Counted from the stretch's first letter, positions 1-8,019 are shown. The stretch is 64,000 nt of DNA from Candidatus Woesearchaeota archaeon (GCA_018696595.1 JABHQW010000008.1:204522-268521), one strand, 5' to 3'. Numbers and translations are program-made. The notes: a model not told the origin generated them from the sequence alone.

Positions 1-717
1 CACTAAAGCGTCAAGATGATAATCTTCAGAAAATTTTTGGAACGCCGAAAAATCTTTAACAATTTTTAATTTAATTTCTTGTGGATAAAATTTTTGTAAC
101 AAAGAAATGTCTTTTTCAGAATATGCAACTGGAACCACAAAACAACCACGTTTCATAAACATTAGTCCAGCCAGAATACTAAATTTATTTTCAACTAATA
201 AAAATACTTTTCCTTCAACTCCAGTTGGTAAACCGCCAAAACAATCAATCTTTTCAATAAACAAATAAACTCCACTTTGGTTAATTTCTATATGTAAAGT
301 AATATCTTGATTTTTAAATTTAAATTCAAAATTTGAATTTTCTTCAATAAATTTCCCCACAGAAATGCTCAACTCAGGAGATTTTATAGGAAATGATTTG
401 TCAGATCTCTTAGTTTCAACCCTAAATGTTTTTTGACTCTTACATTCTGATTGTAACAATTTCAGGGCTTCTTTCTTGATTTCTTCAACATCTCGGTCAA
501 TTTTAATTGCTAAAGAATAAGAGGTCAAACCAAACACGTTTTTCAATAAATTATGGTTGTCAAAATAATCAACAATAAATCTGCCACGAAGTTTCTTTAC
601 TTGATCAATAAACGCTATTTTTTTGATATTACTAACTAACTTGTTCTCAAATAAATTACGATTTTTTCCCTTCAAAAATATCTCTCCGGGACGCAATAAG
701 ATAGTATTATAACCCAT
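1..717 (-). CDS. ThiI-like THUMP protein with degenerate PP-loop, partial (runs off left edge)
   Basis: This reading frame is missing from the ORF track because it has no stop inside the window. The N-terminus (RPGEIFLKGKNRNLFENKL) is the ferredoxin-like domain of ThiI. A THUMP domain follows (RVETKRSDKSFPIKS...), then the entry to the PP-loop ATPase domain (GLPTGVEGKVFLLV). ThiI makes 4-thiouridine in tRNA, and THUMP binds the tRNA acceptor end. The family's ATP-binding motif, normally SGGIDSP after GKVLLL, reads VENKFSI here, so nucleotide binding is probably lost although the following LAGLMFMKRG still aligns. The ATG at 717 matches the usual family start. An in-frame ATG at 798 would add 27 residues without family support. 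It is divergent from tbp. It may be an inactive paralogue or an RNA-binding protein. Confidence 0.8.
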   Translation of the reverse strand, partial: MGYNTILLRPGEIFLKGKNRNLFENKLVSNIKKIAFIDQVKKLRGRFIVDYFDNHNLLKNVFGLTSYSLAIKIDRDVEEIKKEALKLLQSECKSQKTFRVETKRSDKSFPIKSPELSISVGKFIEENSNFEFKFKNQDITLHIEINQSGVYLFIEKIDCFGGLPTGVEGKVFLLVENKFSILAGLMFMKRGCFVVPVAYSEKDISLLQKFYPQEIKLKIVKDFSAFQKFSEDYHLDALV

Positions 718-848
718 ATTTTGCAAAATAGGGGTTGTTTTTAAAAAAGTTGTTACAAATTTAACAAATATAGTTTTTGATTTATAAACACCCTTCATTT
801 CAAATGTAGCTGTTTTCGTCACTGTTTTCCGACGAATACTCCATAAGA

Positions 849-975
849 AACGTACGTTATTTTAGTTTTGAAAATGTATATACATTAAATACATTCAAAA
901 AATCAAGGCATTTATAAAGGGAATATTTAAATACTTGACATTCATTTATAAAGGAAAATAGCGATTTATAAATAA
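849..975. promoter_or_regulatory. Divergent thiI-like/tbp promoter region with palindromes and tandem TATA boxes
   Basis: Two perfect palindromes, AACGTACGTT (849-858) and AATGTATATACATT (873-886), lie on the side nearer the thiI-like gene. On the tbp side the 12-mer CATTTATAAAGG occurs twice (909-920 and 943-954), 34 bp apart, and a third TATA-like run GATTTATAAATAA follows. A strong Shine-Dalgarno-like GGGGGT precedes the tbp ATG. Repeated TATA boxes in front of the gene for the TATA-binding protein suggest autoregulation or alternative start sites. That is inference. Confidence 0.5.
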
Positions 976-994
976 ACTTGGGGGTTTAAAAAAA

Positions 995-1600
995 ATGGCA
1001 AAAAACGAATCTAAAAAGGAAGTTAAAAATCCTAAACAAGGAAGTAAAGGTTGGGGTAGAAAAGAAATTAAAATTGTAAATATAGTTGTTTCTACAGGAA
1101 TGGAAAAAGAAGTACCTTTAGAAAAAATGGCAGCAACACTACCAAATACTGAATATAATCCTGAACAATTCCCTGGATTAGTATTAAGAATTAAAGATCC
1201 AAAAACATCTGCATTAATTTTCTCTAGTGGAAAAGTTGTTTGTACTGGAGCAAGAACTATGGAAGATGTGGATAAGAGTATTCTAAGCATCATTAAAAGT
1301 CTTAAAAAACTCAATATTGTTGTTACTATCAAACCAGAAATTACTGTTCAAAACATTGTTGCTTCTGGTTCAATTGGCATGGATTTAAACTTAAATGTGT
1401 TAGGAATTAAATTACCAAACACAGAATATGAACCTGAACAGTTTCCAGGATTAGTTCATAAGTTAAAAGGTACTAATGCTACTTTCCTTCTATTTAGTAA
1501 TGGTAAAATTGTTTGTACTGGAACTAAAACCGAAGGCCAAGTTCATGAAGCTACAGATAAGCTAATTGAAAACTTAAAAAAGTTGATTGGAAAAAACTAG
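995..1600 (+). CDS. tbp: TATA-box-binding protein (TBP)
   Basis: General transcription factor that binds the TATA box and recruits TFB and RNA polymerase. The 201-residue protein has a Lys-rich tail of about 25 residues followed by two TBP repeats. Each repeat carries the characteristic NTEYxPEQFPGLV segment and a CTGxxT turn (PNTEYNPEQFPGLVLR and PNTEYEPEQFPGLVHK; VCTGAR and VCTGTK). This is the family's twofold saddle, at normal length apart from the basic extension. The start follows GGGGGT at a suitable distance. The upstream region has repeated TATA boxes, and the TFE gene lies elsewhere in the window. Confidence 0.97.
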   Translation: MAKNESKKEVKNPKQGSKGWGRKEIKIVNIVVSTGMEKEVPLEKMAATLPNTEYNPEQFPGLVLRIKDPKTSALIFSSGKVVCTGARTMEDVDKSILSIIKSLKKLNIVVTIKPEITVQNIVASGSIGMDLNLNVLGIKLPNTEYEPEQFPGLVHKLKGTNATFLLFSNGKIVCTGTKTEGQVHEATDKLIENLKKLIGKN

Positions 1601-1658
1601 GCAATTAGACAACATAAATCTTTATATATTTCTTTTTTTATTTATCTCTTTATACTTA

Positions 1659-1691
1659 GAGCAGTTAAATATTTGAATTAAATAACTGCTC
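1659..1691. repeat. Inverted repeat 1 upstream of mcm
   Basis: Perfect 9-bp arms GAGCAGTTA / TAACTGCTC are separated by 15 nt that include an AAATATTT TATA-like run. It lies after the T-rich tract that probably ends tbp transcription. It could be an operator or a terminator hairpin. No T tract follows the right arm, so an operator is somewhat more likely. Confidence 0.5.
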
Positions 1692-1702
1692 TTGTGTATA
1701 CC

Positions 1703-1738
1703 AAAGCACTACTTAAATATACGAAACATTAGTGCTTT
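1703..1738. promoter_or_regulatory. Inverted repeat 2 enclosing the likely mcm TATA box
   Basis: Perfect 9-bp arms AAAGCACTA / TAGTGCTTT flank 18 nt that contain CTTAAATATA (about 1712-1721), the best TATA candidate for mcm. Transcription would then start near 1742-1747. A dyad centred on the TATA box is the expected layout for a repressor that blocks TBP. No regulator is identified. Confidence 0.5.
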
Positions 1739-1753
1739 TAGTATAAGATCAAA

Positions 1754-1786
1754 GGGGGTAAAAATTATTAGCTAATAGCTAATAAT
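1754..1786 (+). promoter_or_regulatory. mcm leader: Shine-Dalgarno run followed by a hairpin
   Basis: GGGGGT (1754-1759) is the only Shine-Dalgarno-like sequence, but it lies about 39 nt before the ATG at 1799. Between them is a perfect 10-bp inverted repeat, ATTATTAGCT-aat-AGCTAATAAT (1764-1786). Folding the hairpin out leaves about 16 nt between the ribosome site and the start. An in-frame TAG at 1769-1771 excludes an upstream start. The hairpin could set mcm translation efficiency. Confidence 0.5.
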
Positions 1787-1798
1787 CTTTGTAGTTAT

Positions 1799-3820
1799 AT
1801 GGAAGTTGATGAACAAATTAAGGTATTTCGTGAATTTATTGAACAAAATCGTTATCCACAATTGTTAGAAGCAGTTAGAAAAGGATTTACGCATTTGGTA
1901 CTAGATTTCTCAGAATTAATCAAATTTAATACTGAAATTACGGAAGAAATATTAGAAAACCCTGAAGAATTATTAAAAGCGGCAGAATTAGCAATCAAAG
2001 AATTTGATTTGCCAAAAAAGATTACTAAATTTACAGTAAGATTTACTAAACTCCCAGAATCTCAAAAAATTAGTATTTCTGAAATTAGAAGCAAACATTT
2101 AAACAAATTTATTTGGTGTGAAGGAATTGTTAGACAAAAATCAAATGTTCGGCCACATGTAACCGCTGCCAAATTTGAATGTCCTTCTTGTGGAAATATT
2201 CTTAGTGTACTTCAATTAGATCAGAAATATAAAGAACCAACAAGGTGTGGTTGTGGCAGAAAAGGTAAATTTAAAGAAATTTCTAAACAGTTAGTAGACG
2301 GCCAAGGATTAGTTTTGGAAGAATCTCCTGACGATTTGGATGGAGCACAATCAAAAAGAATTAACGTTTTTCTTAAAGATGATTTAGTAAGCCCGATGTC
2401 TGAAAGAAGAACTAGTCCTGGCGCAAGAGTAAAATTATGTGGATGGGTTACTGAAGTTCCAATCACGTTAAGAAGTGGTGGACAAGCAACAAAATATGAT
2501 TTAATTATTGAAGCTAATTATATTGAACCACTTGAAGATGATTTTACTAATCTTAAAATGACTGAAGAAGAACTTGATGAAATTAAAAGTATTGCTCGTC
2601 AAGAAAATGTTATAAATGTACTCGCCAAAAGTATTGCCCCCTCAATTTATGGACATGATAAAGTTAAAGAAGCTTTAGTTTTGCAATTGGCAGGAGGGTG
2701 TAGAAAAGTCCGACCAGATGGTGTAATTACAAGAGGAGACATGCACACTCTTTTAATTGGTGATCCTGGTTCAGGAAAATCTCAATTACTAAAAAGGATT
2801 AGTAAGGTTGCTCCAAAAGCAAGATTTACTTCAGGTAAAGGTGCTACTGCTGCAGGTTTAACTGCCTCTGTTGTTAAAGATGAATTTCTTGGTGGTTGGA
2901 GTTTAGAAGCAGGTACACTAGTTCTAGCTAACAAAGGTTTTGCAATTATTGATGAGATGGATAAAATGGGCAAAGAAGATCGTTCTGCTTTGCACGAAGC
3001 TTTAGAGCAGCAAAGTGTAAGTATAGCGAAAGCAAACATTCAAGCGACTTTACGTTGTGAGACTACTGTTTTAGCAGCAGCTAATCCAAAATTTGGAAGA
3101 TTTGACCCTTATGATTTAGTTGCAAACCAAATTAATTTACCTCCTACATTAATCAATAGATTTGATTTGATTTTTCCAATTAAAGATATGCCTAACAGAG
3201 AAAGAGATGATCAAACCGCTTCATTTATTCTTAGTTTACATAAAGACCCTAAAAAAGCGATTGCTGATATTTCTACAGAATTGTTAAGAAAATATTTTAC
3301 TTATGTTAGACAAAGAGCTCATCCTCAGATGACTGATGAAGCAATTGAAGAAATAAAAGAATATTATATTTCAATGCGTAATTCTGGAGCTGGAGATGAA
3401 GCAGGAATGAAAAGCGTCCCAATTACTGCTAGACAATTAGAAGCTTTGGTAAGATTATCGGAAGCTTCTGCAAAAATTAAGTTAAGTAAATTAGTTACAA
3501 AGAAAGATGCACTTAAAGCTATTGAATTAATTGATTATTGTTTGAACCAAATTGCTAAAGATAAAGATACTGGTCAAATAGATATTGATAGAATTGGAAG
3601 TAAAATGACTGCTACTCAAAGAGGAGGAATTAGTATTGTTAAAGAAGTTATTGCACAATTAGAAGGCGAACTTAGTGCAAAAATTATTCCTGTTGAAGCA
3701 ATTGTTGAAGCAGCACAACAAAAAAATATTGCAAAAGAACAAGTAGAAGAAGTTTTAGAAAAATTAAGAAGATCTGGAGATATATTTGAACCTAAACGAG
3801 GATTTATTCAACGACTATAA
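1799..3820 (+). CDS. mcm: Replicative DNA helicase MCM
   Basis: Hexameric 3'-5' helicase of the replication fork. The 673 residues show an N-terminal OB domain with a zinc site (Cys128, Cys131, Cys150, Cys152; the last pair is a tight CGC), the AAA+ core with Walker A GDPGSGKSQ (about 321-329), Walker B AIIDEMDKM (about 382-390), the arginine finger NRFD (about 453-456), and a C-terminal winged helix from about 605. Length and motif order are normal, and there is no intein. The RPA32-like gene follows after 2 nt, so the two are co-transcribed. The leader carries three stacked inverted repeats. Confidence 0.98.
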   Translation: MEVDEQIKVFREFIEQNRYPQLLEAVRKGFTHLVLDFSELIKFNTEITEEILENPEELLKAAELAIKEFDLPKKITKFTVRFTKLPESQKISISEIRSKHLNKFIWCEGIVRQKSNVRPHVTAAKFECPSCGNILSVLQLDQKYKEPTRCGCGRKGKFKEISKQLVDGQGLVLEESPDDLDGAQSKRINVFLKDDLVSPMSERRTSPGARVKLCGWVTEVPITLRSGGQATKYDLIIEANYIEPLEDDFTNLKMTEEELDEIKSIARQENVINVLAKSIAPSIYGHDKVKEALVLQLAGGCRKVRPDGVITRGDMHTLLIGDPGSGKSQLLKRISKVAPKARFTSGKGATAAGLTASVVKDEFLGGWSLEAGTLVLANKGFAIIDEMDKMGKEDRSALHEALEQQSVSIAKANIQATLRCETTVLAAANPKFGRFDPYDLVANQINLPPTLINRFDLIFPIKDMPNRERDDQTASFILSLHKDPKKAIADISTELLRKYFTYVRQRAHPQMTDEAIEEIKEYYISMRNSGAGDEAGMKSVPITARQLEALVRLSEASAKIKLSKLVTKKDALKAIELIDYCLNQIAKDKDTGQIDIDRIGSKMTATQRGGISIVKEVIAQLEGELSAKIIPVEAIVEAAQQKNIAKEQVEEVLEKLRRSGDIFEPKRGFIQRL

Positions 3821-3822
3821 AA

Positions 3823-4584
3823 ATGGAACAAAACAAATTTGAACGACACACTGCCGTAAAAACAATAATTAAAGAATTGTTAACTGGAGAATATGTACAA
3901 GAAAAAGAAAATAATCCTAATTATTTGTTATCTTCTTCTAAAGAAAAGATTCATAGATTAAATGTAATGGGTATTATTTTAACTAAAGAGATTTTAGGTT
4001 CTGTTGTAAACATTTTAATTGATGATGGTACTGGTCAAATCAATTTACGTTTTTTTGAAGAAAACAAAATAATTGATTCTTTAAATACGGGTGACGCCAT
4101 TTTAGTTATTGGAAGATTAAGAACTTATAATCAAGAAAGATATATTTCTTCAGAAATTGTTAAAAAAATTGATCATCTTTGGTTAAAATTAAGATCTTTA
4201 GAATTGAAGGAATTAATTAATAAAAAAGAAGAAATTGTTGTGGAAAAAGAGCCAGTTGTTGCAATAACTAACAAAGTACAAGAAACTAAAAAACTTGTTG
4301 TTGAAGCAATTACAGAAAAAGAAATTGTTAAAAATAAAAAAGAAGAAATTATTGAGAAAGAAGATAATACTGAAGAAGAAATAAGTGATAATGTTAAAGA
4401 AGATATTCTTTTACCAATAGAAAAAATTAAAAAAATTATTGAAGAGATGGATACAGGAGATGGCGTATTAATTGAAGAAATAATTTCTAAATCTCCTTTA
4501 AATGATACTGAAGAAGTTATTGAAAAAATGTTAGAAGCAGGAGATATTTTTCAAAACCTTCCTGGTAAAGTTAAAGTTTTGTAA
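3823..4584 (+). CDS. RPA32-like single-stranded DNA-binding protein (OB fold plus winged helix)
   Basis: Likely a subunit or partner of the archaeal single-stranded DNA-binding protein RPA. An OB fold spans about residues 45-130 (MGIILTKEILGSVVNILIDD, then LNTGDAILVIGRLR). A long Glu/Lys-rich linker with low-complexity EKE runs follows at about 135-195. The C-terminus (about 200-253, KIKKIIEEMDTGDGVLIEEI...) looks like a winged helix. This order is that of eukaryotic RPA32 and of archaeal RPA-associated proteins. It begins 2 nt after mcm, consistent with delivery of single-strand binding at the unwound fork. Family membership rests on architecture and context rather than a diagnostic motif. 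Confidence 0.75.
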   Translation: MEQNKFERHTAVKTIIKELLTGEYVQEKENNPNYLLSSSKEKIHRLNVMGIILTKEILGSVVNILIDDGTGQINLRFFEENKIIDSLNTGDAILVIGRLRTYNQERYISSEIVKKIDHLWLKLRSLELKELINKKEEIVVEKEPVVAITNKVQETKKLVVEAITEKEIVKNKKEEIIEKEDNTEEEISDNVKEDILLPIEKIKKIIEEMDTGDGVLIEEIISKSPLNDTEEVIEKMLEAGDIFQNLPGKVKVL

Positions 4585-4604
4585 ATTAAATACTTCAATT
4601 ATTT

Positions 4605-5444
4605 TCAAAACATCAATGGCGTTACATAGACTTCTACTAATGCTGCTACAATTAAAATTCCTACACTGATCAAAATCATGTCTAAAGCGTCCATTAAGAC
4701 ACGATCCTCTTTCAAGTTGTGTTTGATTAATGCAATAGAAATAATCCCACCAGCCAAACCAGCAACGAAATATGAAGCCATTTCTAAAATACCATGAGTC
4801 ATATAACGTAAAAAACTGAATGAAGCAGCAGAAAAGTATGAAGAAATTGCAGGTAAACCAATTAAAGAAGCACCTTTAGCCAATTCCATCTTAAAAAAGT
4901 TACCCATTGCCGTAGCTACAACTGAAGCGTTCCAAGTTAAAATGAATATTGCTCCTGTTCCATATAAAAATGAAAAAGTTATACAGAAAAATAAAACTTT
5001 AAGATTGTTAAGAAATATTTTTGTTAATAAACCAAAATGAGTAATTCCTCCTTGAACATTATTGTTAGTGTTAACAATTGCTTTTTCTTGTAAAGAAAAA
5101 ATTACTGTCGAAGTCTCACTTGGTAAAAATACATAAGCTAGAGCTAAAGCACTAGTTATTCCCAAAAATAAGAAAACTAGAAAAATTAATACTTTGGCAT
5201 GCTCTTTAAGTAATTTCCATTCAGTATCATACTTTAAATCTATTTCTTCTTCGTTCTTAATTGTAGTGTAAAGCATTGGTAAAGTTGCCATTACAATTAA
5301 GAATACTGTTAATAACCCTGAAACTTCTCTAAAAACTAAATAAGATAAAGTTAATCCTACTAAAGCATATACAAAACCAGCTATAAACATTTCCCATGGT
5401 TTCTTCTTAACTGCAAAAGGATTGAATAAAGATTCTAAGACCAT
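4605..5444 (-). CDS. SpoIIM/DUF95-like integral membrane protein
   Basis: 279 residues with about six hydrophobic segments. The C-terminal THGILEMASYFVAGLAGG matches the signature of the stage II sporulation protein M family (H-G-x-x-E followed by a small-residue-rich helix). In archaea this family is common, its function is not established, and it is unrelated to sporulation. The gene is convergent with the RPA32-like gene (20 nt apart) and its 5' end borders the putative replication origin. The start ATG is the first in frame. It contains no enzymatic motif. Confidence 0.75.
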   Translation of the reverse strand: MVLESLFNPFAVKKKPWEMFIAGFVYALVGLTLSYLVFREVSGLLTVFLIVMATLPMLYTTIKNEEEIDLKYDTEWKLLKEHAKVLIFLVFLFLGITSALALAYVFLPSETSTVIFSLQEKAIVNTNNNVQGGITHFGLLTKIFLNNLKVLFFCITFSFLYGTGAIFILTWNASVVATAMGNFFKMELAKGASLIGLPAISSYFSAASFSFLRYMTHGILEMASYFVAGLAGGIISIALIKHNLKEDRVLMDALDMILISVGILIVAALVEVYVTPLMF

Positions 5445-5508
5445 TAATAAATGAATAATAAAAATGTATTTAAAGCTTTTCTTTTGATTGTAATATTAAT
5501 TATTTTGT

Positions 5509-5630
5509 GTTAACAAAAACACTACTGCTAATGGTGGCACATTTTGTTCATTTTTTATTCAATGAAAAACATAAAATAAAGTAAACTAAAATTAATGAAC
5601 AAAATTCTGGGTGCTGTAGTGGTTTTGCTT
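5509..5630. repeat. Long imperfect inverted repeat at the left side of the origin region
   Basis: The left arm contains CAAAAACACTAC (5514-5525) and ATTTTGTTCATT (5541-5552). The right arm contains AATGAACAAAAT (5594-5605) and GTAGTGGTTTTG (5616-5627). The inner 12-mer pairs perfectly and the outer block pairs with one mismatch. Nested arms of this size could extrude as a cruciform or bind an initiator dimer. Confidence 0.6.
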
Positions 5631-5761
5631 TTATTAAATTAATTTAATATTACTTTTTTAAATTATATATTATGAAAATATTGTTCTGTATGTTTACGAC
5701 TGAATACAAAAAATTTTTACTCCTTAAAAAAAGATTAATGCATATATTCAATACCGTGACA

Positions 5762-5782
5762 CCTTAATTTCTTATGGAGAAT
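5762..5782 (+). repeat. 21-bp direct repeat, copy 1 (origin region)
   Basis: CCTTAATTTCTTATGGAGAAT is identical to the copy at 5895-5915. Both are preceded by TGAC, with one extra base here. It runs into a hairpin, GAATATTTTC-aaag-GAAAAAATTC (5779-5802, one mismatch). Candidate initiator binding site. Confidence 0.65.
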
Positions 5783-5894
5783 ATTTTCAAAGGAAAAAAT
5801 TCTTTGTGATGAAAAATTATTGAGGTTAATTAGTGATCAATGGTTTGAATCATCAAAAAGAAAGAGCGTGAGATAATCCTTCGGACGAGCTGAC

Positions 5895-5915
5895 CCTTAA
5901 TTTCTTATGGAGAAT
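5895..5915 (+). repeat. 21-bp direct repeat, copy 2 (origin region)
   Basis: Exact copy of 5762-5782 in the same orientation, offset by 133 bp and preceded by TGAC. It is followed by AT-rich DNA. Exact conservation of 21 bp inside otherwise simple-sequence DNA argues for a functional site. Confidence 0.65.
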
Positions 5916-6213
5916 TATTTAATTTTGTTTGAGTTAATTTTAGTTCATGTCTGTGGTTGAATGTAATCCTTTAAGGTTATTTGATATTTTATTTAATTAA
6001 TCAGTATTGATCAATTAAAATCATTCATTATTTCTATTTAAGAGATTCATCAAAAGTAGTAGGGGGGGAAAGAATAAAATAAAGAATGAAAGGGAAAATA
6101 AAGAATCAAGATAAAGTATCATTGGATTATTATAAAAATAATTAAGAAAGAAAAATTACTTGGATAATTAAATTAATAGTTTGTTGCTGAAAGTAAGTTA
6201 GTATAGTAATAGA

Positions 6214-6406
6214 TTATATAATAATAATAATAATATATTAAATATAATATATAATAAGGTTAAACTTTTCATCTTCTTGTTCTTATTTGAGATCAAACAA
6301 CTTTCTTTTTTCATTGTTCTCTTTCTTTCTTCTTCTTTCTTTTCTATATTGAAAATATATATATATATATATATAATAAACTATTTAATAATAATAATAA
6401 TAATAT
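6214..6406. repeat. AT microsatellites and pyrimidine tract (possible unwinding element)
   Basis: Runs of ATA/TAA trinucleotides (about 6217-6236 and 6387-6403) and a (TA)n run (about 6355-6375) bracket a pyrimidine-rich tract made mostly of CTTT/TTCT units. Such low-melting DNA beside an initiator gene is the expected form of a duplex unwinding element. Confidence 0.5.
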
Positions 6407-6628
6407 AAAACAAATACAAAAATTACTACTTCTTAATTTTTTTACTTATACCAAAACATTTTTTTTTGATTAACGAATAACAAAACAACTTAATCCTTTA
6501 ACTTCTATATTCTATATTATTACCTCATTATTACCTCATTAACTAAAATAAACCTATTAATTCATAATTCACTACTTAATAATCTTCAGATAACTATTTA
6601 TAGAAGTTCCACCCGTAATAGAGGTATT

Positions 6629-6681
6629 AAAGTATATTTGTTGTCTTATACTTTGAAGATGCAATTTCTTTATATAATTGC
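6629..6681. promoter_or_regulatory. Inverted repeats in the orc1/cdc6 promoter region
   Basis: Perfect 8-bp arms AAAGTATA / TATACTTT (6629-6636 and 6647-6654) are followed by GCAATT / AATTGC (6661-6666 and 6676-6681), which encloses a TATATAAT-like run. They lie 85-135 bp before the orc1/cdc6 start and could be operators for initiator autoregulation. Confidence 0.4.
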
Positions 6682-6764
6682 AAGCTTCAATGTATGAATA
6701 TAACAAAAAACAAACAATCTTTTTTTTTAAAAGATAAGTTTCCAACAGAAATGAGGGGGTAGGT

Positions 6765-7967
6765 ATGGCGCAAATAGGGGATTTTTTTGAGAACTTTTTA
6801 AAGAAAGAATCAATCTTTCTGAATAAAGCAGTTTTAATGTCAGCACACATTCCAACTGATATATTGTATCGAGAAGAACAAATTCAAGAAGTTGCTAACA
6901 TCTTGGCACCCTTATTAAGAACAGAAAGACCTTCTAATTTATTTATTTATGGTAAAACTGGAACAGGTAAAACTCTTGCTGTTAAACATATTATGGAATC
7001 TATGTTAGAAATTGCTAAAAAGAATAATGTTCCTTTAAAACCAATTTATGTGAATTGTAAGTTAAAACGTGTTGCTGATACTGAATATAGATTAATTGCA
7101 CAATTAATTAAGGATTTTGGCAGAGATATTCCTTCAACTGGTTTACCTACAGATGAGGTTTATAATATCTTTTACAAATTGTTAGATCAAGAAAAAAAGA
7201 TTGTTCTTTTGATTTTAGACGAAATTGACCAATTAACTAAAAAGATTGGTGATGAGATCTTATATAACCTAACTAGAATTAATGCTGAACTAAAACAATC
7301 ACAAATTTGTTTACTGGGAATTTCTAATAATTTAGTTTTCTCTGAAAACCTAGATCCTAGAGTTAAAAGTAGTTTATCAGAAGAAGAATTAATTTTCCCG
7401 CCTTATAATGCGATACAAATTCAAGAAATTTTAAAGAGTAGGGCAAAAGTTGCGTTTAAAGAAGAAGTAATTCAACCTGGAGTAATCGAAAAATGTTCAG
7501 CTTATGCTGCTAGAGAACATGGGGATGCTCGAAGAGCAATAGATTTGTTAAGAGTTTCAGGAGAACTTGCCGAAAGAGCAGGTTCAACAATAGTAAAAAT
7601 TGAACATTTGGATGATGCTGAAAGAAAAGTTGAATCTGACAAAATAATTAATGCTATTGTCAGTCAACCAAAACAATTTCAAAGTGTTTTATATTCAATT
7701 ATTTTAATTTCTCCACAAAAAAGACAATTTTACACTGGAGAAATTTATGAAGTTTACAAAAACATCTGTAAACAGACCAAATTTAATGTTTTAACTCAAA
7801 GAAGAATATCAGATATTCTTGCAGAATTGGACATGTTGGGAATAATTAATGCTAAAATCATTTCTAAAGGTAGATATGGTAGAACTAGAGAAGTTTCTTT
7901 ATCTGTTGAAGAAAACATTTTGATTAAACTAAGAGAAATTTTAGAAAAATCTTTACACATTAATTGA
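6765..7967 (+). CDS. cdc6: Origin recognition protein Orc1/Cdc6
   Basis: AAA+ initiator that binds the origin and loads MCM. The 400 residues carry Walker A YGKTGTGKT (about 62-70), Walker B VLLILDEIDQL (about 147-157), the sensor-2 helix GDARRAIDLLR (about 254-264), and a C-terminal winged helix from about 310. The start is fixed by GAGGGGGTAGGT immediately upstream of the ATG. It heads an operon-like run with both PolD subunits and lies directly beside the gene-free candidate origin. No second Orc paralogue is in the window. Confidence 0.97.
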   Translation: MAQIGDFFENFLKKESIFLNKAVLMSAHIPTDILYREEQIQEVANILAPLLRTERPSNLFIYGKTGTGKTLAVKHIMESMLEIAKKNNVPLKPIYVNCKLKRVADTEYRLIAQLIKDFGRDIPSTGLPTDEVYNIFYKLLDQEKKIVLLILDEIDQLTKKIGDEILYNLTRINAELKQSQICLLGISNNLVFSENLDPRVKSSLSEEELIFPPYNAIQIQEILKSRAKVAFKEEVIQPGVIEKCSAYAAREHGDARRAIDLLRVSGELAERAGSTIVKIEHLDDAERKVESDKIINAIVSQPKQFQSVLYSIILISPQKRQFYTGEIYEVYKNICKQTKFNVLTQRRISDILAELDMLGIINAKIISKGRYGRTREVSLSVEENILIKLREILEKSLHIN

Positions 7968-8019
7968 ATATGAATTTATAATTTATTAATAAATAAATAA
8001 AAATAAAGTAAAACAAAAT

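Larger units (their letters stand above)
5445..6764. other. Candidate replication origin (oriC), gene-free 1.3 kb AT-rich region
   Basis: By far the longest stretch without a gene. It lies directly upstream of orc1/cdc6, the usual place for an archaeal origin. It holds a long imperfect inverted repeat (5509-5630), a 21-bp direct repeat (5762-5782 and 5895-5915), a G7 run opening a purine-rich strand (about 6060-6160), a pyrimidine-rich tract (about 6268-6350), and several AT microsatellites that could serve as the unwinding element. No reading frame in it looks real. No canonical origin recognition box was recognised, so the call rests on context and composition. Confidence 0.75.

Noticed and set aside
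1764-1786. Short perfect palindrome near mcm considered as a terminator for tbp.
   Set aside because: It lies downstream of the mcm promoter dyad and the SD-like sequence and has no T tract after it; it belongs to the mcm leader.
2330-2350. GGATGGAGC in mcm, matching part of the core of elements A and B.
   Set aside because: Only nine bases match, the site is inside conserved coding sequence and no flanking stems occur.
5806-5893. Possible C/D box sRNA in the origin region (GTGATGA and CTGA).
   Set aside because: The spacing is longer than usual for archaeal C/D RNAs, the inner C' and D' boxes are not clear, and no terminal stem brackets the boxes.
6572-6850. 92-residue minus-strand ORF overlapping the orc1/cdc6 start.
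   Set aside because: It overlaps the coding start and ribosome site of cdc6 and has low-complexity Lys/Ile/Phe composition typical of AT-rich noise.
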